Under the pieces are notes generated by a model. That model was given only the letters and a program-made list of their open reading frames with translations, was not told the DNA's origin and searched no databases. A stretch of DNA of 64,000 nt from contig NZ_SJPV01000006.1 of NCBI RefSeq assembly GCF_007860135.1, forward strand, positions 291,304 to 355,303, read 5' to 3'. The translations under genes were made by a program, and so were the position numbers. Source of the stretch: Novipirellula artificiosorum. Lineage in GTDB: Bacteria > Planctomycetota > Planctomycetia > Pirellulales > Pirellulaceae. Of the stretch, positions 53,668 to 63,173 are shown piece by piece. The first letter of the stretch is position 1, and every line of letters begins with the position of its first letter.

Positions 53668-55040
53668 TTGACAACCTTTACGCACTTCATCTGAGCGTGA
53701 TCACGGATCAATAATTTGCCATCGGAGAGTGCCAGCGGTGCCCAGTTCTGTGTTCCGCCACCGATTCGGCCTGCAATGCCGCTGCTGTCACCTCCGCCAG
53801 CCCCAAGCCGCTCGGCGGAAGAGAGTGGTTTGAATTCCTTCGGGTCTGGCTCAATCAAGTACAGTGACTTTTCGCCATCGGTTGCAAGGATCAGACCGTC
53901 CACCAAAATCATACTTCCTTTGTTGAACCCAGGCGCCCGCTTGGTCTTCCACATGATTTCACCATCCATGTTCATGCAGACCAATCCATCTCGCCGATTG
54001 TTGGTTCCATATTGAGCATAGAAATGCCCATTGTGCAGAACCGGCGGCTTGGTTTGGTCACCGAACTCTTCGGTGGTGAACACTTCATTGGCAACATACT
54101 CGTTGCCCTGTTTCTCGATCTTGACCATCGTTGCACCGAGTTCATAGCCACCGACAACCATGACACGGTTGTCGCCTGCATCGATTGCCGGAGCTACCGA
54201 AATGTGGCAGTTCCAATTGCCGTATTCCCATAGCTGCTTTCCAGTAAGTGGGTCGAGGCCGATGAATTTGCCGCGATTGTTTTCGTTGGGGCTTGAACGT
54301 TGGAATGGGTTCGTCGACGGAGTTACCATGACCAAATGATCTTGGCCATCAATCTTGACAAGGTTCGGACTGACGTAGCCGACGTAACCGAGTGATGGCG
54401 TTTTCCATTTGACATCGCCCGATAGCTTGTCGTAGGCGACCACTCCGGCATCGGGAGCTTGCGAGGCGAGGATCAGCAGATCGCCGTAGACCAACGGATT
54501 TTGGGTAACGGCCCAGATTGGAAAGCTGCCGAGTTCACTGGCACCAAAACCACCACCTCCTCCACCGCTCGCCGGTGGTTTTCCAGCGAAGTCCGTCCAT
54601 ACATTGGCTTTCCAAACGGGCTGATGCGTATTGGTGTCGATGCAATAGACATCGCCGTTATGGCCGCACGTATAAACGTATCCGGCGTCAACGGTTGGAA
54701 CACTTCGCGAACCGGGAAACATCACCGAACCAGGGGCGTCATACGCATACGACCAAAGTTCTTTGCCGTCGTTGAGATCGAAACAGCGAAGTGTATCGCC
54801 GACCTCATCCTCTCGATCGAGCAAATAGGCTTTGCCTTCGCTAATCGCAGGTCCACCGTAACCGCGACCAACCTCAACGGCCCACAAGACTTCCGGTCCG
54901 GCGTCAGGCCACGATCGCAACAATCCGGTCTCTGGAGAGGTCGAGTTACGCTGTGGGCCAAGAAACTGAGGCCAATCGGCGGCCAGAACCGTACTTGCCA
55001 TCGCCCAAACGAATACGGTTGATAGGTAGGCTGATTTCAT
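53664..55040 (-). CDS. Exported PQQ-like beta-propeller protein, upstream member
   Basis: A 458-residue propeller protein with signal peptide (LSTVFVWAMASTVLA). It begins DWPQFLGPQRNSTSPETGLLRSWPDAGPEVLWAVEVGRGYGGPAISEG, the standard planctomycete start, and has repeats such as LNDGKELWSYAYDAPG, KLSGDVKWKTPSLGYVGYVSP and LTGKQLWEYGNWN. A Gly-rich loop (ASGGGGGGFGASE) is near residue 160. These proteins bind partners or sense; no enzyme activity is assigned. It and the following gene overlap and are co-translated. Confidence 0.85.
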   Translation of the reverse strand: MKSAYLSTVFVWAMASTVLAADWPQFLGPQRNSTSPETGLLRSWPDAGPEVLWAVEVGRGYGGPAISEGKAYLLDREDEVGDTLRCFDLNDGKELWSYAYDAPGSVMFPGSRSVPTVDAGYVYTCGHNGDVYCIDTNTHQPVWKANVWTDFAGKPPASGGGGGGFGASELGSFPIWAVTQNPLVYGDLLILASQAPDAGVVAYDKLSGDVKWKTPSLGYVGYVSPNLVKIDGQDHLVMVTPSTNPFQRSSPNENNRGKFIGLDPLTGKQLWEYGNWNCHISVAPAIDAGDNRVMVVGGYELGATMVKIEKQGNEYVANEVFTTEEFGDQTKPPVLHNGHFYAQYGTNNRRDGLVCMNMDGEIMWKTKRAPGFNKGSMILVDGLILATDGEKSLYLIEPDPKEFKPLSSAERLGAGGGDSSGIAGRIGGGTQNWAPLALSDGKLLIRDHAQMKCVKVVK

Positions 55041-55399
55041 GGTTCACTCCCTAATGTGAATGTGATGATGGAGACTTTTCGATAAAGGAATCGGTTTGAC
55101 TATTCCGTAATGAAGTTGTCGGTGATGTCGTCGTCAAAAAGTGGTGTTTCAAGGAATTCCATTATCCGCCTAGTTCTGTTACTCAGTTGTGAGTCGTGTT
55201 TCGGGACAGTCCCTCAGTTCGAGTTCTTCCAAGTCGTCCGGGGCGTTGTAGAAAATCTCATTGATCACAACATCGGCATTTGTTTGGCCACTGGCCATCG
55301 ATGAAGAACTCAAGAGCAGAAGCAAAGCCGGCTGCTCCTTGCCATCTTTCGCACGATGCTAAGATTTGGCACTTACGCCTCGTTCGTCAATAAACTTCG

Positions 55400-55464
55400 G
55401 TATCGGTGGCATCCTGCCGCCTTTTTTGTGGATTTTTTGCATGGCGGCAAGATGCCGCCGATAC
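55400..55464. repeat. Intergenic hairpin with GTATCGGTGGC arms
   Basis: Left arm 55400-55421 pairs with right arm 55443-55464 over 22 bases with two mismatches. It sits in the 460-base gap 55041-55502, which otherwise shows no supportable gene. An AT-rich loop of about 20 bases lies between the arms. Confidence 0.75.
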
Positions 55465-55502
55465 GGTGATCAGGTAACATATTTCCGGAAGAGCACCTAC
55501 GG

Positions 55503-56140
55503 CTATTGGGCACTCACGTCGTAACAGAACAGCAGTCCTTGATCGCGTATGAAGAGCTTTCCGTTTGCCACGATCGGATGGGCCCAAGCCGGTGCACGGC
55601 TTCGATCGGGCTGGACAAAACGACCCCGTTCAATGAATTCCTCTTGTGATGGCTCGATCAGGAGAATCTCGTCCTCTTCCGAACGTAAATAGAGCTGTTC
55701 GTTTGCCACCAAGAGTGAACCCTTTGGAGCCTTTCGATCTCTCCAAAGGACATCACCGGTATGAAAGTCCAAGCAGGTGAGAAAACCGCCGCCGTTTCCT
55801 CCGTTGGCTCCGTACAGACAGCCATCGATGACCACCATCCCACCATGATGGTTCTGCATATTTGATGTGAAGTAGACTTCCTCGGCCGCTATCTTACCAC
55901 TGGCATCCTTCACCAATTTGACCGCTCCTCCGCCGGCGCACTATCGCCGCCGCCAAGTCCATCGACTCGCCACGCCAGCGGCGGCCCCCCTTCGGGCCAC
56001 TGCTGCAACAGCCCCTGTTCGGTCGAAATTGCGTTTCGCTGCGGTCCTTGCCATTGTGGCCAATCTTCGGCAACGCTGATTGTGCTGGAAACGAGCAGCA
56101 ACAAACTAAAAACGTACAACTTCCTTATCATTGGTTTCAT
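55503..56140 (-). pseudogene. PQQ-like beta-propeller gene with its middle deleted
   Basis: The 5' piece (56140 to about 55916) encodes a signal peptide and the family start EDWPQWQGPQRNAISTEQGLLQQWPEGGPPLAWRVDGLGGGDSA. The 3' piece (about 55916-55503) encodes a family end, KDASGKIAAEEVYFTSNMQNHHGGMVVIDG through KLFIRDQGLLFCYDVSAQ, in a different frame. About half of a typical 420-450 residue protein is missing between them, and the frame shifts at the joint. It is a third copy next to two intact paralogues. Confidence 0.85.
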
Positions 56141-56360
56141 CTCCGAGAGAGTGTTTGTGTGTTGGTGGTATTAACCGAGCAATGCGGAATCCAATACGAT
56201 CCAGCGAAACGCCACGAGTGTGCAGAGCACGCGGTTTAATAGGCGGTAGCCTACTAACTAGTCCGCATTTGATGTTCGATTACTCGGTGCGGACTCGCTC
56301 TTGGTCGGTAATGCGAAATCCATGCGTCACCGGGGCCATTAAATCTACAGAAAGTCTGGA

Positions 56361-57413
56361 TCAATCGGCGATCGACGCTTCGGCAAAGTCGTTCATCTGA
56401 CGAATTCTCGGGTCGGTCACCGGTGTGTGCCCTTTGACAATGATGCTTGCCTCGCGATGATTTAGCAGAAATTCAATCCAGTCGATCCAGGGTATCACGG
56501 GAGTTCCCCTGGACTGGCCAACGCTCTCATCGAGTAGGCGGTCAAGCAGCGTCTCTGATTGCTCGAACCAGCGGAGTGCTTCGTCCGCACGTCCCATCCG
56601 ATGATGGGCAATCGCAATCAACGGGGACTCGATGCCGCGACCGAGCCAGTTCGCGTTACTGGACTGCTCAAGACGTTTCATAGCCTTTTCGTTGTCTCCT
56701 GCTTTCAAATGAGCCCAGCCCGCAACGTACAAATTCGCACCTCGATACATCTCGCGATAATGAGTTCGTCGCTTGTCGAACGCATGAGTTGACTTCGATA
56801 CAGACTTTTCTCCGCCATCGGAATCCGTCAGCATCCGTTCGACTCTCAGTGCAAGTTCGGCTGCGGTCGATGGTGAGATTTCGCCAACCAATCGTCCTCG
56901 AGTTGCGACAGAGGCTGGGTCGTCCTGTTGCGAACGAGAAAATTGTTCGCAGAGTTTTTCGTAGGCGGACGTTTCTCCCCCGTAGTACAGAAGCTGGGGC
57001 ACACCCGAAAGTTCGGTCTGCTCGACGGGGCATCCGATCCTGACCGCTTTGGCAAAATCATTCGCGGCCGATTCCCAACGGCCAAGCTTGGCATTGAGCC
57101 GACCGCGTTCAAGCCAGACCAGCGAGTAGCTGGGCAGCATCGTGGTGGCCTCGGTGTACAATTCGTAGGCATCGGCCCAACGCTGGGCATCAGCATGTGC
57201 TCGCCCCGACGAGAGCAAGACGGTGGATGAATTGAGTCGTTGGTTAAATGCTTCAAGCTCGTCGCGAGCGTCGTTTGCAGCGTCTTCAGCCGCCCTAGCT
57301 TTTTCCAATGCCACTACTTTCTCATCACGCTCCGTGATCGCCGCGCGAGCCTGCCAGACACTTACGACCGTCCCCAGGACCAAAGCGCACGCGACCAGCG
57401 ATACCGTCGGAGT
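56361..57413 (-). pseudogene. TPR tail of a protein kinase whose kinase domain is gone
   Basis: From a TGA at 57414 the frame runs through a hydrophobic helix (VSLVACALVLGTVVSVWQARAA), an Ala/Glu coiled coil (ITERDEKVVALEKARAAEDAAND) and TPR-like helical pairs (WADAYELYTEATTMLPSYSLVWLERGRLNAKLGRWESAANDF; RRTHYREMYRGANLYVAGWAHLKAGDNEKAMKRLEQ). This is the typical C-terminal half of planctomycete Ser/Thr kinases after the kinase domain and membrane helix. The first conventional start would be TTG 57383, inside the helix. No kinase motif lies upstream. Probably a remnant. Confidence 0.75.
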
Positions 57414-57800
57414 TCAATAAGGGGACGGAGGTCGTTTTCCAGCGTCACGAAAGAACCAAAGAGAATAATTGCGGCCCTTTCTTCCTCTTTTACGCTTTGA
57501 TTCACCCAATGACTTGAAAATCATCTTCATGTTCGATATGTTCCACTGCAGCCTGCTTCACGGTCGCTTCTCTTGGCGGCTATGCTACGCGAAGCTAATG
57601 AGGTTCTGGGATGGGGTTAATCACTCGTAAATCGATGGCGTGCGCCAAGGTGGTTGTAAGGTGCCGAAGGGTTTCTCGCTTTCTCTCTTTCTCTCTTCGT
57701 TGGCGGCCTCTATGCGGGTGAATCGCGTCGCGTTTTCTCCCTCTGCGAAACCCAATGGGACTGGAATGGCTCACACCGCGTTCCGGTATCTTATCGCGTC

Positions 57801-58043
57801 ATGGATGAAGACGCTTCCGGAGAAACGCATTATGAGTATGAGTTCGCGCTTGATTGGAAGATCGGAGACGACAACCCAGACAGGTACCCGGAAACTTCCG
57901 TTCACGATTGGCGGCTGGGGTACTGCAAACTATTTGAACGAAAGTGTCACGATCAGGATCAACTGGACATAGACCGACGTGCATTAACCGATTTTATGTT
58001 TAGGGAGAAGCTCGGTGAAGATGACGAGAAAAGCTCCGATTGA
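57801..58043 (+). CDS. Small acidic hypothetical protein, possibly truncated at the start
   Basis: ATG 57801 starts an 80-residue acidic frame (MDEDASGETHYEYEFALDWKIGDDNPDRYPETS) ending DDEKSSD. The same frame stays open upstream to TAA 57657 and reads like coding sequence there too (CETQWDWNGSHRVPVSYRV), with a hydrophobic stretch (FLAFSLSLFVGGLYA) but no good start codon. The signal-like segment MPKGFSLSLFLSSLAAS lies in a neighbouring frame. Either the gene is a frameshifted remnant or the visible start is wrong. Family unknown. Confidence 0.35.
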   Translation: MDEDASGETHYEYEFALDWKIGDDNPDRYPETSVHDWRLGYCKLFERKCHDQDQLDIDRRALTDFMFREKLGEDDEKSSD

Positions 58044-58117
58044 TCACGCCGGCAACGCTTTGTTTTCTGACATCGCCTCGTCGATATCGGTACCTGTGCG
58101 ACAATCGTTGTGAATGG

Positions 58118-58188
58118 TAGTGGACGAGGCAACGAGTCCTCGTGAAGGATGCATCTGGGATGCAAGGGACTCGTTGCCTCGTCCACTA
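58118..58188. repeat. Perfect-arm inverted repeat upstream of the cyclodeaminase-like gene
   Basis: The arms 58118-58139 and 58167-58188 are perfect reverse complements of 22 bases, beginning TAGTGGACGAGGC, around a 27-base loop. The same arm sequence recurs at 59408-59460 downstream of the next gene. The rest of the gap 58044-58419 holds no gene that I can support. Confidence 0.9.
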
Positions 58189-58419
58189 CAGCCGACTCCG
58201 GTAACCTATCTGGATGAAACCCTAGCTGAATCGAAACTGGATGTTGGGCCTCGAGAAATGCTGGGCCTCTGTCAAAATGGATCCCTCGGAAAACTTTACA
58301 CCAGAAGACATCAACGTCAGTGACAATTGATGTAAGATTCTCCCGTACGACGTCTGGATCCGTGCCGGTGGGTTCTTGCCAGATTTACGTTTTCGAAGAC
58401 AAGTGCAGAGAATAAGCAA

Positions 58420-59376
58420 ATGCAAGTCAGGATGCTGAGCGGGGCCGACGTCGCAGAATTGTTATCAATGGCGGAGGCGATCCGATTGATGCGAACCGCT
58501 TTTGCTGCCTTGTCGGCTGGGCGAGCGGTCATGCCGATGCGATCCTGCGTGGATTTCCAGAACGGCGATATCCATATGATGCCTGCCGCTTTGGATGGCG
58601 GCGACATCTGCGTCAAGCTTGTGGCAACCTTTCGAGGCAATCGACAACACCACCTGCCTGTCGTACAGGGACTGCTGACATTGACCGACGGCGAGACAGG
58701 CACGCCACGTGCTGTCATGAATTGTGGGCCGTTGACGGCGATTCGCACGGGTGCCGCAGGCGGTTTGGCGATCGATGTGCTCTCTCGCCAAGACAGCGAG
58801 GTTCTTGGCGTCATCGGGGCGGGTGTCCAGGCGCGTATGCAGATCGAAGCGGGATTGTGCGTGCGTGATTTTCGACAAGTGATTCTGTACGATCGCGACG
58901 TGAAGGCAGCACAAACGCTTCGTCAGCTGCTGCTCGATCGTCCCAATCCACCGGAGGTGACCATCGCAGCCGATTCGCAGCAGGCAGCCAAGCAGGCGGA
59001 TGTCTTGATCACGGCAACCACGTCCGCTTCACCCACTTTCGAAGGCGCCGGCGTGCGGCCTGGCACTCACATCAACGCGGTCGGTGCCTACCGACCCGAT
59101 GTCCGAGAAGTCGATGATGTTTTGGTCGAGCGTGCCTATGTGGTCACCGATAGTCGCGAGGCCTGTCAACGCGAGGCGGGTGACTTGATCATCCCCGGTT
59201 GTAAGGGCGATGCCGAACTTGGAGACATCCTAAACGGAGTGGCAGAGGGGCGATCGGATGACGAACAAGTCACCTTTTTTAAATCCGTTGGCCTGGCCAT
59301 TCAGGACGCCGTCGTGGCCAGTTGGCTATTGAAGCAAGCTGAAGAACATGAGATCGGTTCGCTGATCGAACTCTAA
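58420..59376 (+). CDS. Ornithine cyclodeaminase/mu-crystallin family protein
   Basis: A 318-residue NAD(P)-binding enzyme. Typical segments are MLSGADVAELLSMAEAIRLMRTAFAALSAG, ALDGGDICVKLVATFRGN, GPLTAIRTGAAGGLAIDVLSRQDSEVLGVIGAGVQARMQIEAG (Rossmann GxGxxA-type) and TATTSASPTFEGAGVRPGTHINAVGAYRPD. The family includes ornithine cyclodeaminase, alanine dehydrogenase and ketimine reductases. Substrate unknown. It stands alone, bracketed by two related hairpins, and starts at ATG 58420. Confidence 0.9.
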   Translation: MQVRMLSGADVAELLSMAEAIRLMRTAFAALSAGRAVMPMRSCVDFQNGDIHMMPAALDGGDICVKLVATFRGNRQHHLPVVQGLLTLTDGETGTPRAVMNCGPLTAIRTGAAGGLAIDVLSRQDSEVLGVIGAGVQARMQIEAGLCVRDFRQVILYDRDVKAAQTLRQLLLDRPNPPEVTIAADSQQAAKQADVLITATTSASPTFEGAGVRPGTHINAVGAYRPDVREVDDVLVERAYVVTDSREACQREAGDLIIPGCKGDAELGDILNGVAEGRSDDEQVTFFKSVGLAIQDAVVASWLLKQAEEHEIGSLIEL

Positions 59377-59407
59377 GCATCGCGTGAACAACAAGTGACG
59401 ACTTTGG

Positions 59408-59460
59408 TAGTGGACGAGGCCACGAGTCCCGTGTTGCAGGACTCGTTGCCTCGTCCACTA
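59408..59460. repeat. Second copy of the TAGTGGACGAGGC hairpin
   Basis: Arms 59408-59429 and 59439-59460 pair over 22 bases with one mismatch; the loop is only nine bases. The arms match those at 58118-58188. The two copies flank the cyclodeaminase-like gene. It might also act as a hairpin at the end of that transcript, but no T-run follows. Confidence 0.85.
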
Positions 59461-59610
59461 TGTTCGTTATTGATCCCGCGTGCGAATCGCAAGCGTTGCC
59501 GGCAAACCGGCTCCGTGCAGACCACTCAACTTGATTGTCTCCGATTGGTAGACTGCGTTTCCAATATTTAGAGATAGCGAATTCGTTTTGGATTGTGAAG
59601 GGAGACTCGA

Positions 59611-61128
59611 ATGAAGACTTGGTTGGTGCGTTTGGCGGCAGGTCTCGTAACGCTAGGGGGCCTTGCCGCGGAGGTGTCACTTGGGCAGGCAACGGATGCG
59701 TCGCATCCGAACATCATACTGCTCATGGGAGACGACCATGGCTGGGACGAGACAGGCTACAACGGCCATCCACATCTGAAGACCCCGGTGCTGGACGAAA
59801 TGGCCGCTTCAGGACTGCGGCTGGACCGATTCTACTCCGCGCACCCCTCGTGTTCACCGACCCGCGGCAGCGTCATGACCGGGCGACATCCCGTCCGCTA
59901 CGGTACGTTCGCTCCGGGCTGGTCCCTGCGACCCGAGGAGGTCACGATTGCGCATCTTCTAGGCAATACGGGGTATGCCTGTGGGCATTTTGGCAAATGG
60001 CATCTCGGTCCTGTCAAAGCCAATTCCCCCACCAATCCGGGAGCAATGGGATTTGACCAGTGGCTCTCGCATGACAACTTCTTTGAGCTGAACCCCACCT
60101 TTTCACGCAACGGTGGTCCGCCTCAGAAATTCGAAGGGGAATCCTCGGAGATCGTGATCCGCGAAACGATTGAGTTTTTGGCAGGGGCGAGGAAAACGAA
60201 ACAGCCATTCTTTGCGGTCGTCTGGTTCGGGTCGCCTCACGAACCGTATAGCGGTCTCGCAAAGGACCTCGCCCTCTATGACGACTTGCCCAGCGAATAC
60301 TCGGACCAGCAGGTCAGACTGACATCCAACGAAACGGGACGCCAAACAATGCGACCGCTCCGCGATGTCCTCAGGGAACGTTACGCAGAGATCACGGCGA
60401 TGGATCGTTCGATCGGACAGCTTCGCCAGTGGTTGAAACAAGCACAACTGCAAGACAACACGCTGTTGTGGTATTGCGGTGACAACGGCACCCCACTTGA
60501 CGGGATCGTCACATCACCTTTCCGCGGACAGAAAGGAAATCTGTATCAAGGCGGCATCCGAGTCCCTGGAATCATCGAATGGCCGTCAAGGATCAGCAAG
60601 CCAGGCATCTCGGAGATGAATGCCGTCACCAGCGACATGTTGCCGACCCTTTGCAAGCTGACACGCACCCCCTTACCGGATCGCCCGCTTGATGGAATGG
60701 ACCTGACGCCAATGATTGACGGTCAGATGAGCCAGCGTCCGAGTCCGATCGGATTCTGGACGTTCGATTCCAATACCGAAGCCAAGAACGAACCGTACAT
60801 CGAGGCGGAGCTTCAGCGCGGCACGACACCCTTGGTCAAGTTGATGGGAGACATCCACACTCGCAATTTCCGTAACTTCCATCACTCAGAAATCACAGAG
60901 CAGGACTTCGCCGGTTCGCGCGCGCTTGTTGGGAACCGATACAAACTGGTCGTTCAGAACAAGCGAGGCGGCGAGCCCATTAGCGAACTGTATGATCTCC
61001 TGAACGATCCCTCCGAGACGAAAAATCTCGTCGAGTCCAAATCTCAAGTCGCTGCGGGAATGCAGGTCGAGCTGAAGGACTGGCAACAATCGGTACTCAG
61101 CAGCTTGACCGCCGCCGACTACGAGTGA
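59611..61128 (+). CDS. Exported type I sulfatase
   Basis: A 505-residue formylglycine-dependent sulfatase. A signal peptide (RLAAGLVTLGGLAAEVSLGQA) precedes NIILLMGDDHGWDETGYNGHPHLKTPVLDEMAASG, with Asp metal ligands. The active-site motif is CSPTR at residue 81, where Cys becomes formylglycine. GKWHLGP and DNGTPLDGI-type metal-binding regions follow. Planctomycetes have very many of these enzymes for sulfated polysaccharides. It needs a formylglycine-generating enzyme, not encoded here. Substrate unknown. Confidence 0.95.
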   Translation: MKTWLVRLAAGLVTLGGLAAEVSLGQATDASHPNIILLMGDDHGWDETGYNGHPHLKTPVLDEMAASGLRLDRFYSAHPSCSPTRGSVMTGRHPVRYGTFAPGWSLRPEEVTIAHLLGNTGYACGHFGKWHLGPVKANSPTNPGAMGFDQWLSHDNFFELNPTFSRNGGPPQKFEGESSEIVIRETIEFLAGARKTKQPFFAVVWFGSPHEPYSGLAKDLALYDDLPSEYSDQQVRLTSNETGRQTMRPLRDVLRERYAEITAMDRSIGQLRQWLKQAQLQDNTLLWYCGDNGTPLDGIVTSPFRGQKGNLYQGGIRVPGIIEWPSRISKPGISEMNAVTSDMLPTLCKLTRTPLPDRPLDGMDLTPMIDGQMSQRPSPIGFWTFDSNTEAKNEPYIEAELQRGTTPLVKLMGDIHTRNFRNFHHSEITEQDFAGSRALVGNRYKLVVQNKRGGEPISELYDLLNDPSETKNLVESKSQVAAGMQVELKDWQQSVLSSLTAADYE

Positions 61129-61238
61129 CCCTCAACGAAGCACAAGAGCAAGTTTCGCGAACAGGGTGCCATCGTTCCAGGGCCGGGCTAGACGGGTACA
61201 ACGCAGCCCGCGTGCCCTGGCTGGGGCCATCCTGCATT

Positions 61239-61814
61239 CTACGCGGATTGCAATGGAGAATCGGTGATTTTTGCGGGGCTATGTTCAATTCTCAAATGAT
61301 TTGAAACTGTCGCTTGGTGGATCGATTCGATTTGGTCCACTCCGGCAGCCGTGATTGACAACTGGCCGCTTTCTTCGCGTCCGACCCAGCCCTTTTCACG
61401 AAAGTACCAAAGATGAAATTGGACGACTTCGGGTGGGTACGGAACAAGGGATTCGAGGGTGCCGAGACCGATCCCCGGTTTTCGGAAGTCGCGTCGTCGC
61501 TGCGAGTACAGCACCGACAATAACTTGTACCGCTCGATGCAATCATCGCCCGCTGAGTTCGCCCCTTCGACAATCTCTGCATTGACTTGCTTGTGCCGCT
61601 CGTACGAGATGTCATAGGCAGCTCGGGCTTCGGGATCACGGAGCGTTTCATAGGCATCGACCAACTTGGTGAATTGGGCGACATCATGATTCGCCGTCAC
61701 ATCGGGATGATACTTCTTCGCCAAGTAGCGAAAGATACGCTCGATGGTGGCCGGGCTGGCATTGGAGCTCACTTCGAGAACTTCGTAGTGGTCGACAAAT
61801 TCTTGCGACGACAT
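61239..61814 (-). CDS. J-domain protein with C-terminal helical domain
   Basis: A 191-residue protein. The N-terminal J domain (DHYEVLEVSSNASPATIERIFRYLAKKYHPDVTANHDVAQF, HPD present) should stimulate a DnaK-type ATPase. About residues 90-165 form a second, unassigned region (ERYKLLSVLYSQRRRDFRKPGIGLGTLESLVPYPPEVVQFHLWYFREKGWVGREE) that looks like a winged-helix fold. It has no Gly/Phe or zinc-finger region, so it is not canonical DnaJ. A specialised co-chaperone or regulator is likely. Confidence 0.85.
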   Translation of the reverse strand: MSSQEFVDHYEVLEVSSNASPATIERIFRYLAKKYHPDVTANHDVAQFTKLVDAYETLRDPEARAAYDISYERHKQVNAEIVEGANSAGDDCIERYKLLSVLYSQRRRDFRKPGIGLGTLESLVPYPPEVVQFHLWYFREKGWVGREESGQLSITAAGVDQIESIHQATVSNHLRIEHSPAKITDSPLQSA

Positions 61815-62000
61815 TTTCGTTCCTTAGGTCGATTGCGGGGGGCAGTTGAATCACAACAATGATTCAAATGAAACCTAGGTCGGTTTTCGCATGACCGGAG
61901 CGGAATCCGCGGATCACCACACGTTGCAGGGCAAGTCGTGCCGAATGAAACGGTTGCAGGGATTCCCCGGGCTACGGGGATTCCTAGCCCGGATGATTCG

Positions 62001-62069
62001 TTGGAGTGGTAGGCTTTAGCCGATTGCGTGCTGGATCCTTACGGAATCGGCTAAAGCCTACGACTCCAA
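62001..62069. repeat. Intergenic hairpin with TTGGAGTGGTAGGC arms
   Basis: Left arm 62001-62025 pairs with right arm 62045-62069 over 25 bases with one mismatch. A shorter inverted repeat (CGGGCTA at 61968-61974 with TAGCCCG at 61985-61991) lies just before it. Both are in the 428-base gap 61815-62242, which has no gene I can support. Confidence 0.8.
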
Positions 62070-62242
62070 CGTGCGCAGTCTGTTTTTGACTCAATCGATG
62101 TAAGCGAATTGCATACACAGGGTTACGGAGAATGGGTTTGGACGGATGAATAATCCGGGCTAGAACGGCTTGCGGACGCATTCTGGTTTGGGTGCGACGA
62201 TTGGCTACCGAGCGGCAGCGTGTTGTTTACGGCTTCGCGACC

Positions 62243-62989
62243 CTACGGCTGCATTTTCTCGAGCCCAACTTCGTTGTAGAGGGCCAACATGCTGCCAGCT
62301 TCTTCGATCTGTTTTCGATCGGATTGACTTAAGTAAGCGATCACTTGATGCGTCGAGCGAAATCGATCGACCGCAATCCCTCGTCGAATTGCCAATGAGG
62401 TCTCTTTGGGCATTTTGCCGTCGGTTGCAATCCGCTGGTTGAGTGACATGCGGGCGAAAGGTGGCAGTCCGATTCTGCGGACCAAATTGAGCCGCGATGC
62501 GAGATCTGCGAATTGCCCGTACTGCAAGGCGATATCGACATCGCTCGTTTCCTGAACGGTCGTCTTGTAGCTTGCCTCTCCGAATTCGATCGAATAGACG
62601 CTGGCATCAGGATCAAACTCGGGTGTCGCCAAGATCCCGAGCCTGGCTTGTTGTTCACGTGTTTCCGCGGCACTTCGAGCTTGGGCCGTGATCCGTACCA
62701 AGTCTTCGATCCCGATCGTCGAGCGTGTTTTGGTTTGCCGATCGAGCAAGATTACTCGTTTACGAGGTGAATCGTAAACGGTCACGAAGCGGTCCTCGAT
62801 GATGGGCAGGTCATAGACCAAGCCACCATCGAATAGAATCAGGTGCTTAGCGACCGCATCCTTGCTGCTGCCCTCAAAAATGCTGGTTTCGACGCGAAAC
62901 GTCGCGGGTTGAGCCCCCGCGGTTGCTGACAAACCGCAGGTCAGGGAAAAGACCCAAAGCAGCTGAAAAAGAGAATCGTTCCGTAGCAT
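62243..62989 (-). CDS. Exported hypothetical protein
   Basis: A 248-residue protein with a signal peptide (LFQLLWVFSLTCGLSATAGAQ). The mature part begins PATFRVETSIFEGSSKDAVAKHLILFDGGLVYDLPI and stays mixed, with charged helices near the end (QKQIEEAGSMLALYNEVGLEKMQP-like). No catalytic motif or membrane helix is evident. Similar to proteins found in related planctomycetes, I believe, but I cannot name the family. It is divergent from lgt. Confidence 0.7.
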   Translation of the reverse strand: MLRNDSLFQLLWVFSLTCGLSATAGAQPATFRVETSIFEGSSKDAVAKHLILFDGGLVYDLPIIEDRFVTVYDSPRKRVILLDRQTKTRSTIGIEDLVRITAQARSAAETREQQARLGILATPEFDPDASVYSIEFGEASYKTTVQETSDVDIALQYGQFADLASRLNLVRRIGLPPFARMSLNQRIATDGKMPKETSLAIRRGIAVDRFRSTHQVIAYLSQSDRKQIEEAGSMLALYNEVGLEKMQP

Positions 62990-63173
62990 TTGATTTCTGA
63001 CAGGGCAATGGAGGCAAGACGTCTGGACGCTTCTATCCGGTTCAACGTAGAAAAGATGCTTGCGGCGCGTCTAGATCAACCGTTCACTTTCCCCCTTTTC
63101 GGGATTGGATTCCGCCAGCCATCGTCGCCCTGGCTGCGTGTGAAACTCAATTCTTTCGTCGAGATCCCTTGTC

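Noticed and set aside
58118..59460. Terminal inverted repeats of an insertion sequence around the cyclodeaminase-like gene
   Set aside because: Each end is itself a complete hairpin, no transposase is present and no target-site duplication was seen. A dispersed hairpin family is the simpler explanation.
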